From positions 1 through 10,705 of the forward strand of contig DASSWB010000029.1 of NCBI GenBank assembly GCA_035705495.1: a stretch of DNA of 10,705 nt, read 5' to 3'. This document shows, in pieces, positions 1 through 7,782 of this stretch. Both the position numbers and the translations under genes were made by a program. The stretch comes from DASSWB01 sp035705495 (lineage in GTDB: Bacteria > Bacteroidota > Bacteroidia > Flavobacteriales > Flavobacteriaceae). The notes below the pieces were generated by a model, which saw nothing but the letters and a program-made list of their open reading frames with translations, had not been told where the DNA came from and searched no databases. Within the stretch, counting starts at the first letter, position 1; every line of letters begins with the position of its first letter.

Positions 1-90
1 ATTTGGGTGGCCTCCGAAATGCGGGCGGGAGGAGCCTATGCTCACTCGGCCATTGCCCTGGAAGAAATGGATATCGAAAACGAAAGCTAA
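1..90 (+). CDS. 3' end of an unrecognised gene (partial)
   Basis: Frame 1 is open from the left edge to a TAA at 88-90 and gives 29 residues ending in ALEEMDIENES. The start lies outside the window. The reading frame is believable because it is GC-rich like the next gene and its stop lies one base before that gene's best ATG, a typical operon joint. The residues (a Gly/Ala-rich stretch, then an acidic end) match no family I can name. An alternative frame starting at 38 overlaps it but is better explained as an upstream extension of the next gene's frame. Confidence 0.55.
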   Translation: MWVASEMRAGGAYAHSAIALEEMDIENES

Positions 91-91
91 A

Positions 92-799
92 ATGAATTTA
101 CAATCCAAAATTGCCGTGGTAACCGGGGCAAGCCGTGGGGCTGGCGCGGCATTTTCGGAAGTGCTCGTCAACAAAGGAGCAAAGGTTTACGGATTGGCGC
201 GAAACGAAAAGGCTTTAAAAGCGCTTCAATCAAAATTAGGGGAGAATTTTGTACCGGTTGCCCTGGATGTTTCCGCCGAAGAAATCCTGAAAAATTGGGT
301 AAAAAACACCTTTTCCCCAACCCATTCCCCGCAAATCCTCATCAACAATGCCGGGGCTAGCCAATTTGCTCCGGTGGACGGACTTGCTTCGGAAGATTGG
401 CAAAAAATGATAAATGTCAACCTCAATGCGGTCCATTACCTGACTTCGGCCTTGACACCTTTGATGAAAAAGGACGAAAACAGTTCCCATATTGTCAATA
501 TCGGTTCCATTTTGGGAAAAACAAGCGGCTCGAAAAAGTCGGCCTACAGTGCGACAAAATTCGCCATTCAGGGGTACAGCGAAGCTTTGTTCAAGGAATT
601 GCGCGGGTTCAACATCAAAGTAACTTGTTTGAACCCAGGCTCAATTGCCACCGGGTTTTTTGAAAGTTCGGGCATTTCGGCCAACGAAAGTATGCTGCAT
701 CCCGAAGAACTCGCCCAGGTTTTGATAAACGTATTGGAAACCCCGGACAATGTCTTGATCGATGAATTGACCGTTCGGCCCTTGCGGCCTGTTCAGTAG
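92..799 (+). CDS. Short-chain dehydrogenase/reductase (SDR), classical type
   Basis: A 235-residue NAD(P)-dependent oxidoreductase, probably cytosolic. All classical SDR landmarks are visible: the dinucleotide-binding TGASRGAG at 11-18, an LDV acid/aromatic-pocket segment at 58-60, NNAG at 85-88, catalytic Ser139, and YSATK with Tyr152 and Lys156 at the expected +13 and +17 spacing from the serine, then NPGS at 181-184. Length is normal for the family. The ATG at 92 is preferred over the in-frame ATG at 38: the extra 18 residues overlap the upstream gene, are unlike SDR N-termini, and the Rossmann strand begins at once from 92. It follows the upstream partial gene by one base and is probably co-transcribed with it. 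The substrate cannot be deduced. Its GC-rich codon use differs from the restriction genes downstream. Confidence 0.93.
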   Translation: MNLQSKIAVVTGASRGAGAAFSEVLVNKGAKVYGLARNEKALKALQSKLGENFVPVALDVSAEEILKNWVKNTFSPTHSPQILINNAGASQFAPVDGLASEDWQKMINVNLNAVHYLTSALTPLMKKDENSSHIVNIGSILGKTSGSKKSAYSATKFAIQGYSEALFKELRGFNIKVTCLNPGSIATGFFESSGISANESMLHPEELAQVLINVLETPDNVLIDELTVRPLRPVQ

Positions 800-996
800 C
801 AATCTATGTTTACGGACAGTTATGCAACGAAAAGGCTTTACCAGCTCTGGTGCCTACGTTAATTTCCTGTCTTTATGGCGTTGCCTTACAAACTCATTTT
901 GGATGACTTTTTGGTTTGTGAAAAAGGCACTTGTCTACTTCCTCACTATTTATAATATCCGCTGTTATGATTTGAAAAGGTAATTTACTCCTTGAA

Positions 997-1018
997 AACT
1001 GTTAAAGAACTGTCAAAA
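997..1018. repeat. Tandem 11-bp direct repeat upstream of the hsd promoter
   Basis: AACTGTTAAAG at 997-1007 is followed directly by AACTGTCAAAA at 1008-1018; nine of eleven bases agree. The period is close to one DNA helical turn, so both copies face the same side. They end seven bases before the -7 element, where -33 contacts or an activator would be expected. Confidence 0.4.
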
Positions 1019-1025
1019 TAAATGG

Positions 1026-1033
1026 TATATTTG
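1026..1033 (+). promoter_or_regulatory. Candidate Bacteroidota -7 promoter element of the hsd operon
   Basis: TATATTTG matches the Bacteroidota consensus TAnnTTTG exactly and lies 87 bases before the hsdR ATG, in the only gap in front of the operon. A clear TTTG or TTG -33 box at the usual distance is not visible; the TTG at 992-994 is too far away. The region around 997-1018 is instead taken up by an 11-bp direct repeat. Transcription would start around 1038-1042, leaving a leader of about 80 bases. Confidence 0.45.
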
Positions 1034-1044
1034 AAGTATTCAAA
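1030..1044. promoter_or_regulatory. Perfect palindrome on the -7 box: candidate operator
   Basis: TTTGAA-GTA-TTCAAA is a perfect inverted repeat with 6-bp arms and a 3-bp centre. It shares TTTG with the -7 element and would cover the transcription start. A dimeric repressor bound here would block the promoter. No regulator gene is present in the window, so the protein partner is unknown. A 15-bp AT-rich palindrome can arise by chance; its placement is the argument. Confidence 0.35.
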
Positions 1045-1120
1045 AACGCCTTGTCGTGAATACAAACTTCTGTAAGGGACGGTCGTTTTAAATTAAACTT
1101 GACCAATCTTTAACCAAATT

Positions 1121-4100
1121 ATGGCTTTCAACGAAGACTCCCGAGTAAAACTTCCTGCAATATTGCATCTTACCCAACTCGGCTATACGTATATTTCGTT
1201 GAAGGATGCGGTTTGGGATGTGGAGACAAACATTTTTACCGATATTTTCAAGGATGCGATAGGGCGTATAAATCCGCACTTATCAGCCGATGATGTTGGT
1301 CGTTTATATAAAGAAGTAGCCCTATCATTGGAAAATGAAGATTTAGGGCAGGAATTTTATAAAATGCTTACTGAACGTTCGGGAACACGATTGATAGATT
1401 TTGAAAATTTCGAAAATAACAGTTTTCACGTTTGCACAGAACTTCCCTGTAAAAACGGTGAAGATGAATTCAGGCCGGATATTACTTGCCTGGTCAATGG
1501 AATGCCCTTGGTTTTTGTGGAAGTTAAAAAACCGAATAATCGTGAAGGGGTTTTAGCTGAACGAAAACGCATTCGCAGTAGGTTCCAGAACAAGAAGTTT
1601 AGAAACTTTGTGAACGTCACTCAGTTTATGATCTTTTCCAATAATATGGAATACGATTCGGATGAAATTGAACCCTGGCAAGGTGCTTTTTACGCCTCAG
1701 CTTCCTATCAAAAACCTATCTTCAATTATTTTAGGGAAGAAATAGGGTTTAATCTTATGCAAACTTTGCAACCCTTAAATGCCGATTTACAGGATTTTGT
1801 ATTAAAAGACACAAATTACCAAACCTTAAAAAGCAGTCAGGAATTTATAACCAATAAAAACCCCGATTCACCAACCAATCGTATTTTAACCTCGTTGTTG
1901 AGCAGGGACAGACTTGCTTTTATGTTGCGTTATTCATTGGCCTATGTAAAAGAAACCAGCGGATTGCAAAAACACATTATGCGCTACCCGCAGTTGTTCG
2001 CCACAAAGGCAATTGCGGCAACATTGGATAAAGGTGTTCGTAAAGGTATAATTTGGCATACACAAGGTAGTGGGAAAACAGCACTTGCTTATTACAATAC
2101 CCATTTCCTAACAGATTATTTTCAAGCAAAGCACACAATTCCAAAGTTCTATTTTATTGTAGATAGGCTCGATTTGCTTACACAAGCGCGCGATGAATTC
2201 ACGGCGAGAGGTTTAAAAGTGCACACCGTAAATAGCAGGGATGCGTTTTTGCGCGATTTAAAGAAAACAACCGCGCTGAACAATGATAAAGGCCAACGGG
2301 AAATAACCGTGGTGAATATTCAGAAGTTTAAAGATGATACCAACGTTAGTAAGACCACCGATTATAACATAAACATTCAGCGGATTTACTTTTTGGATGA
2401 GGTGCACCGCAGTTACAATCCCGAAGGCAGTTTTTTGGCAAACCTGGAGCAAAGTGATAAAAATGCCATAAAAATCGGGTTGACGGGCACGCCGTTGATT
2501 GGCGCGAGTTTAAAATCCAAATTTCTGTTTGGCGATTACATTCATAAATATTACTACAACAAGAGTATTGCAGATGGTTATACCTTGAAGTTGATACGGG
2601 AAGAAATTGAAACCCAATACAAAGTGCTGCTGCAAAAAGCATTGGATAGCATCGATATTGTAAAAGGCGATGCAGACAAGAAAACCGTTTACGCGCACCA
2701 CCGTTTTGTGGAACCTATGTTGGATTATATCGTGACCGATTTTGAGAAATTTCGGTTAACGAACAATGATGCTTCCGTAGGCGGAATGGTTATTTGTGAT
2801 AGCAGCGAACAGGCACGGGAAATGTATGCCATTTTTCAGCGCAAGTATCAAAATACTCAAATTCCGAAAGAAGAAAATAGAACCGATCTCGCAGCGGAGC
2901 AAACTGCAACCTACGGCGAACAATTAAAAGAGGATTACCGCGTAAAAACCGCCGCTTTGATTTTATATGATTCCGGGAGCAAACAGGAATTGGAGGAATA
3001 CCGGGATGCTTTCAAGGCTGGAAAAATCGATTTTCTGTTTGTCTATAATATGTTGCTAACGGGTTTTGATGCCAAGCGCTTAAAAAAATTATACTTGGGT
3101 CGCGTCATTCGCAGCCATAATTTATTGCAGGCATTGACCCGTGTAAACAGGACCTACAAAGATTATCGGTATGGATATGTAGTGGATTTTGCCGACATCT
3201 CCAAAGAATTCGACAAAACCAACCGCGCTTATTTTGAGGAATTGCAGGAAGTGTTGGGCGATGAAATGGAAAGTTATAGCGATCTTTTTATGAGTCGCGA
3301 AGAAATGGAAGCCAAAATTGATGAAATCAAGGAAACGCTTATCGATTACAATTGCTTGAATGCTGAGGTATTTTCCAATCAAATTTCGCAGATAACGGAC
3401 AGGACCGAAATTTTAAAAATCAAAAAAGCCCTGGAAGACAGCAAATCGCTTTATAACATTATTCGGCTTGTGGGCGATTTTGAGTTATTGGAGCAGTTGG
3501 ATTTTAGAAAATTGAGCCAATTGCGAATTATGAGCGCAGATAGATTGGCATTGCTGAACGCAAAGGAAGCCTTTCAGAATAATGAAGAACTTGGCAATCT
3601 ATTAAATGTGGCACTTGAGGATATTTTGTTTCAGTTTAAATTAAAAAGTTCTGCGGAAATGATTTTGGGCGATTCCCTAAAAGATTTGCTCAAGAAAACC
3701 CGTGAAGCGCTTGGCGGCAATTTCGATCCCAGAGATCCGGAGTGGATTAGTTTATACGATGAACTGCGCCGACTGTTTGAAAACAAAAATCTCAGCGAGG
3801 TCAGCCAGGAAGAAATGCAGGAGAATTTGGACAGCCTGCGTAAAATTCACGACGCCATTAAAGAACTGAACCGCCGAAATGATTTATTAAAAGATAAATA
3901 CAACGGCGATCCAAAATATGCACGAATACAAAAGCGTTTGGTGGAGGCCGGCCGGCCTTCCCAAATAAAAAGCGCCATTATTGCCGCTTTACAAAAAATA
4001 AAAGAACAAACAGACGTTAGCGTCTTACAGCGCAACGATATATTGACCAACGAAGGCTTTTTCACCAAACAAGTTGCCAAACTGGTGAACAAAGAATTTG

Positions 4101-4201
4101 AAGAAACCTTAAAACAGCCGCTCGATTACGATACCATCATTTTTATAAGTGACATTATCGTGAAGGAATATTTGGACGAACATTTTGACAGAACCGCATG
4201 A
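1121..4201 (+). CDS. hsdR: Type I restriction enzyme R (translocase/endonuclease) subunit
   Basis: A 1026-residue ATP-driven DNA translocase and nuclease that works in complex with HsdM and HsdS and cuts unmethylated DNA away from the target. The N-terminal nuclease domain shows the PD-(D/E)xK core: Asp120 (RPD), then Glu134 and Lys136 in VFVEVKK, with a possible Q-motif at Gln168. The helicase domains follow: Walker A QGSGKT at 315-320, DEVH at 426-429, LTGTP at 454-458, a motif V-like LLTGFDAKRL at 645-654, and motif VI QALTRVNR at 670-677. From about 700 the protein is helical and charged, as expected for the assembly region. Length matches EcoR124I-type R subunits. The ATG at 1121 fits the family's N-terminus; no Shine-Dalgarno is visible. 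It overlaps hsdM by four bases. No frameshift or lost motif is seen, so it looks active. Confidence 0.97.
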   Translation: MAFNEDSRVKLPAILHLTQLGYTYISLKDAVWDVETNIFTDIFKDAIGRINPHLSADDVGRLYKEVALSLENEDLGQEFYKMLTERSGTRLIDFENFENNSFHVCTELPCKNGEDEFRPDITCLVNGMPLVFVEVKKPNNREGVLAERKRIRSRFQNKKFRNFVNVTQFMIFSNNMEYDSDEIEPWQGAFYASASYQKPIFNYFREEIGFNLMQTLQPLNADLQDFVLKDTNYQTLKSSQEFITNKNPDSPTNRILTSLLSRDRLAFMLRYSLAYVKETSGLQKHIMRYPQLFATKAIAATLDKGVRKGIIWHTQGSGKTALAYYNTHFLTDYFQAKHTIPKFYFIVDRLDLLTQARDEFTARGLKVHTVNSRDAFLRDLKKTTALNNDKGQREITVVNIQKFKDDTNVSKTTDYNINIQRIYFLDEVHRSYNPEGSFLANLEQSDKNAIKIGLTGTPLIGASLKSKFLFGDYIHKYYYNKSIADGYTLKLIREEIETQYKVLLQKALDSIDIVKGDADKKTVYAHHRFVEPMLDYIVTDFEKFRLTNNDASVGGMVICDSSEQAREMYAIFQRKYQNTQIPKEENRTDLAAEQTATYGEQLKEDYRVKTAALILYDSGSKQELEEYRDAFKAGKIDFLFVYNMLLTGFDAKRLKKLYLGRVIRSHNLLQALTRVNRTYKDYRYGYVVDFADISKEFDKTNRAYFEELQEVLGDEMESYSDLFMSREEMEAKIDEIKETLIDYNCLNAEVFSNQISQITDRTEILKIKKALEDSKSLYNIIRLVGDFELLEQLDFRKLSQLRIMSADRLALLNAKEAFQNNEELGNLLNVALEDILFQFKLKSSAEMILGDSLKDLLKKTREALGGNFDPRDPEWISLYDELRRLFENKNLSEVSQEEMQENLDSLRKIHDAIKELNRRNDLLKDKYNGDPKYARIQKRLVEAGRPSQIKSAIIAALQKIKEQTDVSVLQRNDILTNEGFFTKQVAKLVNKEFEETLKQPLDYDTIIFISDIIVKEYLDEHFDRTA

Positions 4202-5811
4202 CAGCAGATAGCTTTACACAACACATCACAAAAACCAAAAACCTGATAGACGCGCTAAAGGCCGTTTGCGCGGGCTATGGTTTGGGAAATTCCGGGAAAG
4301 AATTCGATGTAATTATCCAGATTTTCCTCTATAAATACCTGAACGATAAATTTACTTACGAAGTAAAAAAAGCCCATCCGGAATGGGGAACGGGCAAGGA
4401 ACTGGAAAAAAAACTAAATTCCCTAAGCGACGACGATTACAAAAAATTACAGTTCGATTTTGACAACGTAAACGCCATTCTAAAACCTTATCAATTATTG
4501 CCGCGCGTTTTTGATATACAGAACGAGCCCGATTTTGCCAAAAGTTTTGATGATATTTTGATAGATATTGGCGCCGAAAACAACGAACTTTTTGCGGTTA
4601 CCACCCCTTCGGGAACTAAAATCCAGTTGTTCCATCGAATAAGCAATAATGTAGATGACCAGAAAGACGCCTTTGTGCGTGCTTTGATCAATAAATTGAC
4701 GCATTACAACTTCGAGGATATTATGGAAGAAGGATTCGACTTTTTCTCCATCATTTTTGAATACCTCATCCACGATTACAACAACGATTCCGGCGGAAAA
4801 TATGCCGAATATTATACCCCCCACGCCGTTGCAAAAATTATGGCGGCAATTTTAGTGCCCGAACCTGTAAAAAACAAAACAATTTTTGATCCCAGTGCGG
4901 GATCGGGAACCTTGTTGATGAACCTTGCCCACGCCATTGGAGCAGATAATTGCACAGTCTATTCGCAGGATATTTCGCAAAAATCGTCGGACTTGCTGCG
5001 TTTAAACTTAATCCTGAACAATTTAGTACACAGCATCCCGAACGTGATTAAGGGAAACACGATAACCGATCCCTATTACCGAAATCAAAAATTTGATTAC
5101 ATCGTGAGCAATCCGCCGTTTAAGCTCGATTTTAGTGACGATGTGGATACGCTGGCAAAAAAGGAAAACAAGGAACGTTTTTTTGCGGGAATACCAAACG
5201 TGCCCAAAAAGGCAAAAAGCAAAATGGCCATTTACAGTATGTTTTTACAACATATTATGTATTCCTTGAACGACACCGGAAAGGCGGCCGTAGTTGTGCC
5301 CACCGGATTTATTACCGCACAATCGGGCATTGACAAAAAAATACGTGAGCAAATGATAGCGCGAAAAATGCTCGCAGGCGTGGTAAGTATGCCCAGCAAC
5401 ATTTTTGCCACCACGGGCACCAATGTGAGCATTGTGTTTTTGGACAAAACCAATGACGGCAAAGTGGTGTTGATCGATGCCAGCAGTTTGGGCACCACCG
5501 TAAAAGAAGGCAAAAACCAAAAAACCGTTTTACAGCCCAACGAAGAGCAAAAAATCATTGACACCTTCGTAAAGAAAGAAGCCGTGGATGATTTTTCGGT
5601 GGTGGTGAATTATGATGAAATCAAAGCCAAAAACTATAGCCTAAGTGCGGGACAATATTTTGAGGTAAAGATTGAATATGTGGATATTTCTGCGGAAGAA
5701 TTTGCGGCCAAAATGAACAATTTTGAAAGCAATTTAGAAAGTCTTTTTGCGGAATCTAAAAGTCTGGAGAAAAGGATTCAAAATAATTTAAAGGAGTTGA
5801 AGTATGAATAA
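4198..5811 (+). CDS. hsdM: Type I modification methyltransferase M subunit
   Basis: A 537-residue N6-adenine DNA methyltransferase that uses S-adenosylmethionine and pairs with HsdS to methylate the host target. An N-terminal helical domain (about 1-170) is followed by the catalytic domain. YYTP at 205-208 precedes SAM-binding motif I, DPSAGSG at 231-237, and catalytic motif IV is NPPF at 305-308. The last 40 residues are charged and helical, a probable coiled-coil tail contacting HsdS. Length and motifs fit type IC-like M subunits. The ATG overlaps the hsdR stop as ATGA, which suggests coupled translation and favours this start. It overlaps hsdS by eight bases. All key residues are present. 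Confidence 0.97.
   Translation: MTADSFTQHITKTKNLIDALKAVCAGYGLGNSGKEFDVIIQIFLYKYLNDKFTYEVKKAHPEWGTGKELEKKLNSLSDDDYKKLQFDFDNVNAILKPYQLLPRVFDIQNEPDFAKSFDDILIDIGAENNELFAVTTPSGTKIQLFHRISNNVDDQKDAFVRALINKLTHYNFEDIMEEGFDFFSIIFEYLIHDYNNDSGGKYAEYYTPHAVAKIMAAILVPEPVKNKTIFDPSAGSGTLLMNLAHAIGADNCTVYSQDISQKSSDLLRLNLILNNLVHSIPNVIKGNTITDPYYRNQKFDYIVSNPPFKLDFSDDVDTLAKKENKERFFAGIPNVPKKAKSKMAIYSMFLQHIMYSLNDTGKAAVVVPTGFITAQSGIDKKIREQMIARKMLAGVVSMPSNIFATTGTNVSIVFLDKTNDGKVVLIDASSLGTTVKEGKNQKTVLQPNEEQKIIDTFVKKEAVDDFSVVVNYDEIKAKNYSLSAGQYFEVKIEYVDISAEEFAAKMNNFESNLESLFAESKSLEKRIQNNLKELKYE
5791..5796 (+). promoter_or_regulatory. Strong Shine-Dalgarno for hsdS inside the hsdM tail
   Basis: AAGGAG stands seven bases before the hsdS ATG at 5804 and lies within the codons for LKEL near the end of hsdM. 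None of the other starts in this window has such a site, and Bacteroidota genes rarely use one, so it may be partly a codon coincidence. It does support the ATG at 5804 as the real start. Confidence 0.45.
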
Positions 5812-7768
5812 TTATATTCAACTTGGAGAATTGATTAAAACAATTTCAAAAACACATAAGTTTGATAAGAAAGAATTAGTTTTTCTCAATACATCTGATG
5901 TTTTAGAAGGTAAAATTCTTACTGATCATTATACTGCAGTTTCCGCTTTAAAAGGGCAGGCAAAAAAATCTATAAAAAATGGAGATATTCTTTATAGTGA
6001 AATAAGACCAAAAAATAAAAGATATGCTTACGTAAAAAATCTTCAGAACCCAGAAGATTATGTAGTATCTACTAAATTAATGGTTTTAAGAAATAACTCT
6101 AAAGATTTGGATACAGATTATTTATATCATTTCCTAACCTATGAGGAAACTTTAAATCATTTACAAAGAAGAGCCGAAAATAGAATTGGCTCATTTCCTC
6201 AAATTACTTTTGAAGTACTAAAAACACTTCAAATCTGGTTGCCCAGCTTACCAAAACAGAAAAGAATAGCCAAAGTTCTTTCTGATATTGATGCCAAAAT
6301 AGAAGTCAACAACAAAATAAACCAAGAGCTGGAAGCGATGGCCAAAACGCTTTATGACTATTGGTTTGTGCAGTTTGATTTCCCCACCTCCGCTCGCTAT
6401 GCAGCTTCGGTGGGCAAGCCCGAACTGAAAGGCAAACCTTATAAGTCTAGTGGTGGAAAAATGGTTTTTAATGAGGAATTGAAGCGGGAGATTCCGGAGG
6501 GGTGGGAGGTGAAAAAGTTGAATGAAATTGCTAAAACTGGTTCAGGAGGAACACCATTAAAATCTAAAAAGGAGTATTATAAAAATGGGACAATTCCCTG
6601 GATTAACAGTGGGGAAGTAAATGCCCCATTTATAGTTTCTGCATCTAAATTTATTAATGAAGTTGGTTTAAAAGAATCGAGTGCTAAGTTATTTGGGAGA
6701 GGCACTATCTTAATGGCGATGTATGGTGCCACAGCAGGAAAAGTGTCTTTAATTGATTTGGAAGCGTGTACTAACCAAGCAATATGTGCTATTATTCCTG
6801 ACCGTGAATTTTTGAATTATTATATCAAGTTCAGTTTAGAAGATTTATATAAATACTTAGTAAATCTCAGTTCTGGATCGGCAAGAGATAACTTGTCGCA
6901 GGATAAAATTAAGCAACTAAACCTCGTATTGCCTAATAAAACATTACTACAAAAATTTCATCAAAATATTAGTCCAATGATGAATAAAATTTTAGTCAAT
7001 ATGAAAGAAAACCAAAAACTCACCGAACTTCGGGATTGGTTATTGCCTATGTTGATGAATGGGCAGGTGAACGTAGGGCGTTCCGTTGCCGAACGGGATT
7101 TTGGAAAGAAGTATGCTGAGGGGGAATTGGGCACCGATGATTATCGGAAGGTTGCGGAGGAGGAAATTAAATATGGAAAAGAAGAAAAATTAAAAGATCT
7201 TTTTCCTACACTTAATTATGATTTTGAATTGGCAGCAGTTGTATTGCTTACTGAACAGCGTTTTAAACTTAATTATGGAAAAAAATATTTGCATAAAATA
7301 TTCAGCAATATGCAGTTTTTAGCTTCCCTACCTAAAATTAATGAATTGCAGTTTTCGGAAAAAGGTTGGGGAATGTTCTCAAAAGGGTTGGCGCAAAGTG
7401 TAAAGAATGAAGTTCACATTAAAAAATCGAAGTTGGACAACGGTCGTACTATCTATAAAGTAAAATCTGGTTCTTATAAAGAAGTAATCAACTGGATGAA
7501 CGATCCTCAGAATAACCCTTTTATTGATGAGGTTGCATCGATGCTAACAATATATGAAAAACCGCTTATTGATTGCGGTATGGATCGCATTGAATTATTG
7601 AACACCGTTTTACAATGTACTAAAGCTTTGGATACTTACGATTTCCCAAAAATCTATGATAAAATGAAAACTTGGAAAATGGAGGAGCCAGGATTTGAGT
7701 TTAAAGCTGATAAGTTTGAACCAGAGGAAACACGATATATGATTCGGTTTATTAAAGATGAAATTTAA
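5804..7768 (+). CDS. hsdS: Type I specificity subunit HsdS with a long C-terminal extension
   Basis: A 654-residue target-recognition subunit. Layout: target-recognition domain 1 (about 1-145); a conserved helical spacer (146-193) including PKQKRIAKVLSDIDAKIEVN and LYDYWFVQFDFP; a linker with an unusual inserted segment (194-212); the usual SSGGKMVFNEELKREIPEGW lead-in (215-234); target-recognition domain 2 (about 238-400, with GSGGTP, PWINSGEV and MAMYGATAGKV); a second conserved helix (401-424, ending LPMLMNGQVNV). Normal HsdS proteins stop about here, near 400-420 residues. This one goes on for about 230 more (425-654) with a mostly helical domain (FELAAVVLLTEQ, YGKKYLHKIF, EVASMLTIYEKPL). 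That pattern recalls a C-terminal domain fused to some other HsdS proteins, but without its clear signature. The recognition domains are AT-richer than the spacers, as expected if they are exchanged by recombination. The ATG overlaps the hsdM end by eight bases. Confidence 0.95.
   Translation: MNNYIQLGELIKTISKTHKFDKKELVFLNTSDVLEGKILTDHYTAVSALKGQAKKSIKNGDILYSEIRPKNKRYAYVKNLQNPEDYVVSTKLMVLRNNSKDLDTDYLYHFLTYEETLNHLQRRAENRIGSFPQITFEVLKTLQIWLPSLPKQKRIAKVLSDIDAKIEVNNKINQELEAMAKTLYDYWFVQFDFPTSARYAASVGKPELKGKPYKSSGGKMVFNEELKREIPEGWEVKKLNEIAKTGSGGTPLKSKKEYYKNGTIPWINSGEVNAPFIVSASKFINEVGLKESSAKLFGRGTILMAMYGATAGKVSLIDLEACTNQAICAIIPDREFLNYYIKFSLEDLYKYLVNLSSGSARDNLSQDKIKQLNLVLPNKTLLQKFHQNISPMMNKILVNMKENQKLTELRDWLLPMLMNGQVNVGRSVAERDFGKKYAEGELGTDDYRKVAEEEIKYGKEEKLKDLFPTLNYDFELAAVVLLTEQRFKLNYGKKYLHKIFSNMQFLASLPKINELQFSEKGWGMFSKGLAQSVKNEVHIKKSKLDNGRTIYKVKSGSYKEVINWMNDPQNNPFIDEVASMLTIYEKPLIDCGMDRIELLNTVLQCTKALDTYDFPKIYDKMKTWKMEEPGFEFKADKFEPEETRYMIRFIKDEI
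6383..6414. repeat. Palindromic segment inside hsdS at the spacer/TRD2 linker
   Basis: CCCACC (6383-6388) pairs with GGTGGG (6409-6414). Inside, GCT (6392-6394) pairs with AGC (6403-6405) and GC with GC around a TAT loop, with a small symmetric TCC/TTC internal loop. It encodes roughly PTSARYAASVG, at the point where related HsdS proteins usually run from FDFP almost directly into GKPYKSSGGKM. It is richer in GC than the sequence on both sides. Confidence 0.55.
7081..7098. repeat. Small hairpin inside hsdS where the extension begins
   Basis: TTCCGTT, loop GCCG, AACGGGA: a stem of five Watson-Crick pairs (CCGTT/AACGG) plus a G-T and a T-A pair. It lies just after the codons for GQVNVG, where a normal HsdS would end, and encodes part of RSVAERDFG at the start of the C-terminal extension. 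Confidence 0.4.
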
Positions 7769-7782
7769 AATAGACTTAATTG

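Larger units (their letters stand above)
800..1120. other. Intergenic region between the SDR gene and the restriction operon
   Basis: About 320 bases without a convincing gene. The only open stretches are very short (for example 26 codons from an ATG at 875) and have no coding character. There is a small imperfect hairpin at 834-854 (GGC, then ACCAG/CTGGT with a 2-base loop, then GCC), but no T-run follows, so it is not a convincing terminator. The right part (990-1050) is AT-rich and holds the promoter-like elements listed separately. GC-rich sequence on the left changes here to AT-richer sequence on the right. Confidence 0.6.

Noticed and set aside
38..91. Upstream extension of the SDR gene from the ATG at 38
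   Set aside because: It overlaps a better frame-1 gene end (stop at 88-90), and the extra residues (LTRPLPWKK) are unlike an SDR N-terminus.
819..828. GTTATGCAAC resembling an integron attC core
   Set aside because: No paired core sites, no long hairpin and no integron integrase or cassette array nearby.
834..854. Hairpin after the SDR gene as a rho-independent terminator
   Set aside because: The stem is interrupted by three unpaired bases and no T-run follows.
875..955. Small frame of 26 codons in the left intergenic gap
   Set aside because: Too short, no ribosome binding site, no family resemblance, and a stop shortly upstream; consistent with chance.
2346..2701. Minus-strand open frames inside hsdR (and similar ones inside hsdM and the RelA/SpoT gene)
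   Set aside because: They lie wholly within strongly supported plus-strand genes and read as their antisense shadows.
7780..7782. TTG as the start of the RelA/SpoT gene
   Set aside because: An ATG follows directly in frame at 7783 and is the more likely start; the difference is one residue.
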